Shown here one piece after another: positions 10,663 through 39,802 of a DNA stretch of 64,000 nucleotides. The stretch is taken from contig OZ024789.1 in NCBI GenBank assembly GCA_964017065.1, positions 13,012,854-13,076,853 on the forward strand, read 5' to 3'. The stretch's first letter is position 1. Every line of letters begins with the position of its first letter. Both the position numbers and the translations under genes were made by a program. Below the pieces are notes generated by a model, which searched no databases, was not told where the DNA came from, and was given only the letters and a program-made list of their open reading frames with translations. Source of the stretch: Haliclona indistincta (lineage: Eukaryota > Porifera > Demospongiae > Haplosclerida > Chalinidae).

Positions 10663-11937
10663 ATGGCGGCAACAGAGCGAGATGGCGTGATGAATCCCCG
10701 GACGAAGCACTACGAGTTCATGAGTCCAGTAGGTACGCTGTTCATGATGGCTGGTCTACCCGGTATGGTGGTTGCACTCTACGTATTCTGCAATGGCACT
10801 AGTTGTTCTCTATCCGAATGGCCCAGCCCACCCACTCTTGCCCAGCTGTGGCACCCCCTGGCGTTCCCTGTGGTAGTGGCTTGGTTCTTGTTCCATATGC
10901 TGGTGTACCTCTCTCCATTGGGCAGGACAGTGAGTGGATCTAGGCTACGAGATAGCACTAGTCTGCAGTACAAGATCAACGGGCTGTATGGCTACCTGCT
11001 GGCTCACGTGATCTTCATCTTGGGTTACTGTGTCTATAAAGTCCCTGTTAGCTTTGTGTACCAGCGTTACCTGGCCTTTGCTTCAGCCGCCATGTTGTTT
11101 TCTGCCATCTTGTCAGTGTATCTGTATGTGCGGTCGTTTCGTGATGGCGCTCTTCTCGCTCTTGGTGGTAATACTGGCAACCCTATATATGACTTGTTCA
11201 TTGGTCGTGAGTTGAATCCTCGCAATGGGTTGTTTGACTGGAAGGTATTCTGTGAGATGCGACCAGGTCTGATAGGATGGGTCATTATCAACTACTGTAT
11301 GTTAGTAGCACAGTATGAGCGTAATGGAGGGACAGTCACCAACTCCATGGTACTGGTATGTGTGTTCCAATCATGGTATATACTGGACGCACTGTGGTTC
11401 GAGGAAGCTATCCTTACTACCATGGATATAGTTCATGATGGGTTTGGCTTCATGCTGGCATTCGGTGACCTGGCCTGGGTACCATTCACTTACAGCTTAC
11501 AAGCACGATATCTAGTTGATCATCCTATCACCCTGCCATGGTGGGCTGTTATTGGAATAGTGTTGCTAAAGGTGATTGGCTATGCTATATTCCGTGGATC
11601 CAACTCACAGAAGGACACGTTTCGGCGCAATATCAACGACCCTTCAGTGCGTCATCTCCAGAGCATTCGCACTCGTACTGGCTCACGGCTGATTATTTCA
11701 AGCTGGTGGGGTATATGCCGTCATCCTAACTATGTGGGGGACCTTATTATGGCGCTATCCTGGTCCCTCCCATGTGGCTTCGGACACTTCCTGCCGTACT
11801 TTTATGTGACCTACTTTACTGTGTTGCTAATCCATCGTCAACTGAGGGACGAGGCCCACTGTCGAGAAAAGTATGGATTGGACTGGGACCGATACTGCCA
11901 GATTGTGAGATGGAGACTGGTTCCTGGACTATACTAG
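10663..11937 (+). CDS. TM7SF2: Delta(14)-sterol reductase (TM7SF2/LBR C-terminal/ERG24 family)
   Basis: The enzyme reduces the C14-C15 double bond with NADPH after lanosterol C14-demethylation, in the ER membrane. The single-exon ORF is strongly hydrophobic with 8-10 predicted membrane spans. Family motifs are visible: HYEFMSPVGTLFMMAGLP, YKINGLYGYLLAH, GRELNPRNGLFDWKVFCEMR, ALWFEEAILTTMDIVHDGFG, the reductase signature SSWWGICRHPNYVGD, and the C-terminus KYGLDWDRYCQIV...LVPGLY. There is no Tudor or basic N-terminal domain, so it resembles TM7SF2 more than the lamin B receptor. I chose the ATG at 10663 (AATGGCGG context, 424 residues, close to the usual 418). An in-frame ATG at 10621 would add 14 residues. 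The lack of introns, unlike its neighbours, may mean an old retrocopy. Confidence 0.93.
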   Translation: MAATERDGVMNPRTKHYEFMSPVGTLFMMAGLPGMVVALYVFCNGTSCSLSEWPSPPTLAQLWHPLAFPVVVAWFLFHMLVYLSPLGRTVSGSRLRDSTSLQYKINGLYGYLLAHVIFILGYCVYKVPVSFVYQRYLAFASAAMLFSAILSVYLYVRSFRDGALLALGGNTGNPIYDLFIGRELNPRNGLFDWKVFCEMRPGLIGWVIINYCMLVAQYERNGGTVTNSMVLVCVFQSWYILDALWFEEAILTTMDIVHDGFGFMLAFGDLAWVPFTYSLQARYLVDHPITLPWWAVIGIVLLKVIGYAIFRGSNSQKDTFRRNINDPSVRHLQSIRTRTGSRLIISSWWGICRHPNYVGDLIMALSWSLPCGFGHFLPYFYVTYFTVLLIHRQLRDEAHCREKYGLDWDRYCQIVRWRLVPGLY

Positions 11938-11966
11938 ATGTTAACAAGAGTTAGCGTGTTTTTAAC

Positions 11967-11993
11967 TTTATTTGAGTAGTGGAATAGTTTATT
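11967..11993. terminator. Poly(A) signals of the convergent FDFT1 gene
   Basis: TTTATT (AATAAA on the minus strand) occurs at 11967-11972 and again at 11988-11993, between the stop codons of the two converging sterol genes, which are 107 bp apart. Confidence 0.5.
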
Positions 11994-12044
11994 TTTTTAT
12001 GAAATACATTAAATGATAAATACACATCAATATTCTGTTTGTTA

Positions 12045-13670
12045 CTATTGCGATACATAGCCTGCTGTATAGATATATGATAGTACTATTAGAGCGGCAA
12101 TACTGAGCAATGGCGCCTTGTACTGGGTCAGGCGTGATCCAGGACGAGTAGTGCTTACACCTAGTTGAGGAGAAGACATGCATCGCTCAATGATGGTAGT
12201 AATGATGGCTCTGGTTCTGTCAGCAGTAGGGTCCGCTGGATCAATCTTATGAAGGATCTACATTGTGTTATCATGCGCATGACTATAGTACCAGTAGCCA
12301 TGATACACTTACCTCCATGGAATAGTTGGCTATAATGGTCTTGAGGCTATCCAGACTAGTAGATCCCATTATTAGCTGTACTGCCTGTCCCTTGCGTATC
12401 TTCACTACTCCAGTGAACACATCTCTGTTATTATAGCACAGAGCTAGCGTAGCAATGGCCATTGACTGCAGCAACAGTGCAGTAATGATGAGGATAGCTA
12501 GCTAGGTCATCGTGCAGTGTACCTGGGGTATAGCACAGAAATTGAAGACAGTTTGATTGTGTATGTGTGACATATACTCCAGCACATCAGGGACTTGCTG
12601 TAGTGCATTAGTTATCAGTAGGTTCAGACACTGCACCGCCTCTCTGATGTTGCTGGGATCACGGAAATCCTTTAGCTCAGGCACAAACTGACTCCATGCC
12701 TAGTCACACACATGCAGTGATGAAGTGATATTGTTACAGCTAGCCACATACCTCCCTTGGCCAGAACTCTCTCTGATCCAAGTTGTCTTCAAGATAGTCT
12801 CTGATGATATTTGTCTTCTGTAGGAACAGCCCCATGTTGTTGGCCAGTCTCAGCTGCTCACCGACCTCATCTCCTTCAAGTCGAGAGGCAACAAACAGGC
12901 GTGACAGTCCAATCCCGACCAGTCCAGCAGCATAGTGACAATACTGCATGATATAGTGATCATTATCAGGTGATATCATGGTGCTACCTACCTCATCCCA
13001 ATCCTCCATAGTGTCCACTGTACTAGACAAGAACACGCACATACCCTCTCCCATCTTCTGAGTGATGTCGCTGATAACATCACGGAACTCTTGTTTTAGT
13101 TGTCTGAACTCAGCTGATATCTGGGCATAGCTCATCACAACACAAACATCATTGCAACATTACTCACCTTATAGAACTCTTCAAGAACAGCTTTGTCCTT
13201 CTCTTTACTGTCCATGAAGTGCCAATCTGGCTCATTAAGGTGCTTGTAGAACTCCTTCAGTAGAGGTACCTTATTGTCATGAGGTATAGTCATATCATCT
13301 TCCACTGTATCCAGAGCTCGCAATACCAGATAGAATATACAGATCGCATTTCTGATTCACAAAGAATTTTCAAAAAGACACGCGCGTAATGTTGCATTTA
13401 CTGACCTCAGGTCGTCATCTAGTGCTTGAATCACTGCGGCGAAGCTACGACTGGTCTGATGCAGAAGCTCATAGCATCTCATCATATTAGAGCTGAGCGA
13501 GGCCTGCAGGAGATGCTAGGTATAATCCACTAGCTAGCTCATGAATCAATGATGCGGTAACACACCTGATCCACCGCTGGCTTCAGCACAGTATTCTTTC
13601 CACCGCCATAGTTGTACCTCACTAACGCCCACACCTCGCTCGGATATTGCAGTGATCGCAGTATTTCCAT
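12045..13670 (-). CDS. FDFT1: Squalene synthase (farnesyl-diphosphate farnesyltransferase)
   Basis: The enzyme joins two farnesyl diphosphates through presqualene diphosphate to squalene, the first committed sterol step, at the ER. Minus-strand exons give [40 protein letters not shown], the first Asp-rich motif in [42 protein letters not shown] (second Asp-rich motif), [19 protein letters not shown] [30 protein letters not shown] and a C-terminal anchor ([20 protein letters not shown]). Stop TAG is at 12047-12045. One intron is only 48 bp (after WDE). Its tail-to-tail neighbour acts later in the same pathway. It is head-to-head with the Rab gene, 228 bp apart. Confidence 0.95.
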
Positions 13671-13898
13671 TGCAGTAACAGATCACGCACTGCAGTAGAG
13701 ACTCGTTACAGGCACTGCTGCAACACCACCCAGTCTACTGCCATGGGATGGGATCTCGCGCGAGTGGAACTACCGCGCGCCATGATCAGCTGATGTTGAT
13801 CAGCACACGCAAAGCACGGAACGCGTGGGCGTAAAGTAGAAGAGGGGCGGGGCTGATCCAGGAGGCGGGGCTGGTGTGTTAGTTTATCAAAGCTATCT
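13671..13898. promoter_or_regulatory. Bidirectional promoter, FDFT1 / Rab
   Basis: The 228 bp between divergent start codons contain CpG-rich blocks (TCTCGCGCGAG at about 13756-13766, CCGCGCGCC) and GGGGCGGGGCT near 13844. TCTCGCGAGA-like palindromes are known core elements of TATA-less bidirectional promoters; the one here has an extra CG. Confidence 0.45.
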
Positions 13899-14694
13899 AT
13901 GGAGAGACTAAGAACGACAGAGAAGAGGAGTTTATTACAGTCCTATCCGCCATCACAGGACAGCGATGCTGACTTTATATTCAAAATAGTCCTGATCGGT
14001 GACGCTGCCGTGGGCAAGACGTGCTTATTACAGCGATTCCGTTACGGTACGTATTCTGAGCGGCACAACAGCACAATAGGGGTGGACTACTCGATCAAGA
14101 ACATTACTGTGGACGGTAAGACAGTGAAGGTAAGTCACATGACTACTAGTAGGTGTGTTGATGTGATCACGTGATACAGTTACACATGTGGGATACAGCA
14201 GGTCAGGAGAGGTTCCGTACGATCACCCATAGTTACTATCGTAATGCTCATGGAGTCATACTAGCATATGATCTGACTAATGAACGGACATTCAATAATC
14301 TGATGAGATGGGTCAACGATATCACTAGATTCTGTGGTACGTAACATGTACTGTATCACTGATGTATTGATCACTGATCACTTCAGGTAACGATGTATTG
14401 ATCCTACTGATTGGAACCAAAGCTGATATCATACTGGCTCACCCTCAGCAGCGAGCAGTAGAGGAGCAGTCAGTGATGAGGTTTGTAGACTCCAAACCAG
14501 CCATTGTCAGCTGCTTAGAGACATCAGCCAAGAGCAATATGAACATAGAGAAGGCATTCTATGATTTGACACAAGCCCTAGTGACTAAGCATGATCGTAG
14601 CACTGCTCATCTATGTGATGCCTCTGAGCCAGGAGCATGTATAGCCATTGACACTACTGTACCACTCAATAACAAGACCGGATGCTGTTCATAA
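13899..14694 (+). CDS. RAB43: Rab small GTPase, Rab19/Rab43 group
   Basis: This is a membrane-trafficking GTPase. Three exons (13899-14129, 14180 to about 14336, about 14388-14694) give P-loop GDAAVGKT, switch I region [20 protein letters not shown] in switch [17 protein letters not shown], and ETSAK. It ends in GCCS, a plausible double-cysteine prenylation site. The G4 motif reads GTKAD, not the NKxD usual in Rabs; TKxD is typical of Rho proteins. The match is closest to Rab43/Rab19 ([20 protein letters not shown]), and the position near ISY1 supports Rab43, since ISY1 and RAB43 are adjacent in human. The N-terminal extension of about 25 residues is unrecognised. It converges on EEA1. Confidence 0.85.
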
Positions 14695-14882
14695 AAGATT
14701 ATCAATCAACTTCAAAAAATTTAGTGGGTGTACATATTTTTATCATTATTTTTTGTATGTGTTGTTCAAATGGGAGTTTTCCCTTGTTTACAATAATCAA
14801 CGATTCATGCATGTCACAATACAATACTTGGGATCAATATAAGGTCAAAATATTATGTACTATACAAACTAGTCTAACTAGA

Positions 14883-23415
<8,533 letters not shown>

Positions 23416-23548
23416 GTTGACGTGCTGCAACTAACTTGACACGCCCATTATAACCACACCCATCAACAATCATGAATAATAATAATGAGAATAGCAGTGT
23501 GATATACATCAGTGGTGTGTGTGCTCTTGGTGCATGGATGGAGTGTGA

Positions 23549-34634
<11,086 letters not shown>

Positions 34635-34821
34635 GAGATCAGATCAAACGGCAAACAATAATATAAGTCACGTTAAGCCCCGCCCACTAATGATTCATGA
34701 GCCCCACCCATGTTGCAGCAAGTGCAAGCTAGCTAGCAGCAGTGATGACCCAGCTTACTGGTCAGTTACTAACCTCTACCTGCTCGCCATCACACTCACC
34801 GTGCTTATCTCCATTCTGTAG

Positions 34822-37800
34822 GAACCCTGTTGTTACTGCTAGCCGTGTGTAGCCGCAGTGTGCGCGCCTCTACCTGTCCTACGTGCCCCGTCTTCTCTCA
34901 GGCCAGCTACAGTACCTCACTACCTGAAAACGCAGCGATCGGGAGCTCCGTAGTGCAACTGTCAGCTACTGATCCTAATGGTGACACTCTTACCTTCAGC
35001 ATATCATCAGGTAGCGGTACGACACCGTTCAGCATCGAGGCTAGTTCCGGATTGATCAGTGTTGCTAGTCATCTGGACTACGAGACTACTTCATCGTACA
35101 CATTGTATATTATAGTCGATGATGGAATGAGCCAAGTGGCCACTACGGTCACTATTACAGTGCTAGATGTACCAGAGATACTGTATCACGTGGAGTGTGA
35201 CCCACTGGTGCTGAGTGTGGTGGTGACTGAAGACACGCCTGCCATGACTAACACCACACAACGACTAGCTTGCCTCGATCCTGACCATAGCGATGCCTCG
35301 TTTACCTTGTCATCAACTGGTGGATTACCGATCAGCCTGGACGAGATGGGGTTTGTAATCCTGACCATCGAGCTTGATTATGAGCTGCAGGCACTTCACA
35401 CGGTGACTGCATCGTTCATTGATCAAAATGGCAATGCTGCTGTTGGCAGCGCTACTGTAGTTATCAGTGTGTTACCAATCAATGAATACCCTCCTCACTT
35501 TAATGAGACCATGATGACCACAATCAGTATTGCTGAATCAGCTCCTCCTGCCACTAGTCTCGGCCAGGTAGTGGCTACTGATGCTGATGATGGATCGGAT
35601 GGTCAAGTCACATATGGTGTTGCCGGGGGCAACGGCTCGCTTCACTTTACTGTTCATCCAAGCACCGGAGTTATTATAAGCATTGCCCCTCTGGACTACG
35701 AGGCATCCACACAGTACTGGCTGGTTATCACGGCTACAGATAGCCCTACTAACATATCAACTGCCCTATCCACTAATGTGACATTTACCATACTAGTCAC
35801 TGATGAGAATGACAACAATCCACTCTTTTCAAAGCACATATATCGTGCTAGCATATCAGAAGATGCCGCTGGCAGTAATCCAGTACTACAAGTGTACTGC
35901 ACAGACGATGATACAGGAATCAATCAAGCAGTCACTTACAGTATATTGGATGATACCGTGATTCAGTTCAATACTGAAGAGACAAGTGGCGAGATACAAG
36001 TTGGAGCAGCTCTTGATTATGAATCATCTCAACAATACCTGTTCACTGTGCAGTGCACCGACAGTGGTGTGCCTCCATTATCCAGTATAGCCATGGTGAT
36101 CATTGAATTGCTGAGCGCTAATGAATTCACTCCCACATTTGCTACCTCTAGTGTAGTGTATAATGTACCAGAGGATACTCTAGTAGGAACTGAACTAGGA
36201 CAACTAGTAGCAAGTGATGGTGATGGCGGACTAGCTGGTCTACTGTCATTCGGTGTCTTACACTCTGATACATACTGTCCAAACCACTTGATTCAAATTG
36301 ATGCTCAATCAGGCAAGCTATACCTAACAGGTTCATTAGATTATGAGTCAGCGACGATTCCTCAACTGCTGTGTCAAGTGCAAGCTATGGACAGCCAAGA
36401 AGTGGTTCGAACAGGAACGATTGATGTACTTATTGTTATTATCAACATTAATGATAACCCACCTCAATGTGATCGATCTGTGATCACCATTACAGTACCT
36501 GAAGACACTGCTGTTTCTTCTTCACTTGACTCCTTCTCTTGCAGTGATCCTGATGCTAGTTCATTGAGCTATACTCTGGTGCCTTACAGCAGTTTGGTTA
36601 GCTTGGACACTACCACTGGTTCATCAGTTCAACTATTGCTCTCCGAGGCACTGGACTATGAGAATGAGACCAACCATCACTTTACTGTACTTGTTACTGA
36701 TGGTACTTTTAATGCTACGATAAAGATCTTCATTGAAGTTGAGGAAGCTAATGAGTACAGTCCAGTATTCACTCAAGATGAGTACCACTGCACAGTATCT
36801 GAAATGATAGCTCCTGGTACGCTGCTGTCATGCGTAGTAACAGCTACTGATAGTGATAATGGACATGATGGTGAACTGCACTATGCCATCACTGCCAGCT
36901 CTCCAGTTAATAACTACTTTACTATAAACTCTAGTACTGGGGTCATTATTGTAACCCGTACTATTGACTATGAATCAGATCCACTAGAGTTCAGTCTAAC
37001 AGTGACATCCATGGATCACAGCCTCACTGCTGTACGAAGCAGCAATGCAACAGTTATCATTACCTTGCTTGATCTTAATGACAATGTTCCTGTAATGGAT
37101 TCCTCTAGTATCTTCACCATTAGTGAAGCTGCTGATATTGGTAGCATTGTGGGAGCTACTTCATGCTCTGATGCGGATTCTGGTAGTAATGGAGCTGTGA
37201 CTTATTCAATTCTGTCCACAAACCTAGTTCTTGACAATGTCACATTGTATCCTGTATCATCTCCTTTACCATATATCATAGACAACTCTACAGGAATCAT
37301 TAAGACCACAGCCACACTAGACTATGAAGCAACAAGTGCGTACCAGTTACAACTAGAATGTGCTGATCTCGGCTCTCCTCAACACGCCATTAAAACTGTT
37401 GCTATCATTTCTGTTGAACCAGTCAATGAGTTTAGTCCTTCAATTGACTTCCCACCTCCAGGTTTATCATTAGTCATCAATCCACTGATAGATGCTGTTG
37501 GGTCTACACTGATCACAATCTCAGCTACAGATCAGGACAAGGGCAATGATGGAATTGTCACTTACTCTATTGAGCTAATCGATCCACTATCTGAGAGTCA
37601 TGTACAAATACTAGCAGTTAATTCTAACAGTGGAGCATTAGGACTGATATCGCTACCATCATGTGCTTTAGGAGATGAACTAATGTATCGAATAACAGCA
37701 ACTGATGGTGGAGACCCTCCTCTTAACACATCCACGGATGTGACCGTTCTTGTGCTGCAAAGCAGCTGTGATTCGTTGCCTCCAAGCAGTTCCACTTCAC

Positions 37801-39668
37801 TTTATGCTGCAAGCATGATCGAGACAGCATCAGTGAATACAACTGTTGTTCAAGTATCCTGCACTAATCCCAATCTAATGAGCTCACTAACTATCAAGTA
37901 CATGATCATTACTAACTCGACACAAAATAACGTATTTTCTATCGATGAAGATACTGGACAAATGAGAGTAGCAGCAACATTGGATTATGAACAAGCTCAT
38001 CAAGTTTTGGTCAATGTCAGATGTTACTATAGCGATGATGCTTCTCTCAGTACTGATGTGTCTGTATATATTAACATAATGGCAGTGAATGAGTATGATC
38101 CAGTATTCAATATGCCAGCAATGATACAGGTTAATGAAGACACGCCTCCTGGAGCAGTTGTAATGACTGCGCTAGCAACAGATGCTGATGAAGGAGAGGA
38201 TGGCAGGGTGACGTACACGTTAGTCACAGAGGGTCCCTTTGATGTTGACAAGTTTAATGGAAATGTGTATCTGATTAGCACACTTGACAGAGAGACTAGT
38301 GATGAATACTTGCTAGAGATAGAGGCTCATGACAATGCTCCTGATAGAAGAGCTAGCAGTGCCAGTGTGAGTGTGTTAGTAATGGACAGCAATGACAACT
38401 ACCCACAATGCCCTCAGCTGCTATATCGTATCACAATATCTCAAGACACTGTTCCAGGAGCAACATTAGTACAACTGAACTGCACTGACTTGGATGAAGG
38501 CAGCAATGGCAAACTAATGTATGCAATAATTGGTTCTCAACAGACTATACCAATAACAATGAATGAAACCAATGGAGTGCTGTCATTGATCGAGCCAGCA
38601 ACCATTAGCAACGCTCCTAGACAACAGACTCTAGCAGTTGGTGTGACTGACTCTGGAATCTCTCCTCTATCAATAACTGTACACCTGTTTATCACTCTAG
38701 ACTTAGAGGCAGAACTTGTGACCAATCGAACGGAAGATGCAGTAGTAGCAGAAGCTCAGCAAAACACAGTGACAGTCACTATAGATCGTGTTGATAGTAA
38801 ATCAGTGAGTTTGATAATGTGCTACTTTAATCAATGCACTTCTTGCTGCAGTGGTCTAATGCAGTAGAAGAGGCCTTAAAGATGACACTAGCTCAGGCGG
38901 CTACTGGTTGGTGTGCACTGGATCCAGGCTCTTGCTCTATATTATCACGATGTGTGAGGTAAGTCATTGTTATTATTAGTATCAGCTTACTACTCTGTAT
39001 GATGGCATGCAGTGCTCAAAGGACCAAGAGAGAAACAGGGTCACCACAATACATCAGCTTCTCTCAGTCAGATGTAGTAGTACATATTGACAGCCGAGTT
39101 TCAGCTAACTCGCTCATTCTCTCGACATACATACGACTACCTGTTGGTACAGCAAAGGCTCTTACACCTGACACACATCACGTCATTCCAAGAGCCACAC
39201 TAGAACAGATAGTGACCAATAATGAAGCAACGATTGGTGCAGTAGTGAGAGATTATTTACCACAGTCTGCACCTGTGTCCAATAGTAGCTGGATGTACAT
39301 TGCCATCACAATGGTTGCTGTCTTCATAGCGCTCATTCTGACTGCATTTATTGTAGTCATAATACCAAGAATACACAGAAAGATCAACATGCTTAAAAGG
39401 TATGCCATGGTATAATAATACCAATAATATTGTTTATTGCAGTAGCAGCAAGGTCGCTCCCAGCATCACAAAGCAGCAGTCAACAACACCTAGCTCACGG
39501 CAGGCATCCTCATGCGATGGATGTAGTCTCATAGATGTATCTCCTCCATCTTCTGCTGCTGCGGCTGGTCAATGGAGCAGGAAGGATGATCTGTTCAAGC
39601 TCAGAGCACCAACTCATCCATTTGCTGTTAATGATGATGAAGATGATCTTGAACTGATCAGAACATAG
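34822..39668 (+). CDS. Cadherin-repeat transmembrane protein (protocadherin/Fat-like)
   Basis: One giant exon (34,822 to about 38,806) encodes a hydrophobic leader (LLLLAVCSR) and about 12 cadherin repeats, recognised by LDYE at about nine sites (such as HLDYETTS, PLDYEAST, ALDYESSQ, TLDYEATS), Ca-binding DxNDN motifs (DENDNNP, NINDNPP, DLNDNVP, DSNDNYP) and A(T/S)D motifs. Exons from 38,851, 39,012 and 39,443 follow in phase. They give a juxtamembrane region with RTKRE, one transmembrane helix (MYIAITMVAVFIALILTAF) and a tail of about 75 residues rich in Ser with DDEDDLELI near the end. No beta-catenin-binding or laminin/EGF domains are seen, so it is not a classical cadherin. Likely role: Ca-dependent cell-surface adhesion. 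The start codon is unresolved: TAG/GAACCC at 34,818-34,827 looks like an acceptor, and no in-frame ATG follows it upstream of the leader. Confidence 0.9.
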
Positions 39669-39802
39669 CATTCATGCTTATTGTATCACGTGATCATTAC
39701 TGCATTCATTCCGCTGCTTTTCACATCAAGAGTATTATGTTCACATACACACACACGAGCCACGCCTTGATATGACGTCATAGATTGTGATGATAAGCTA
39801 GC

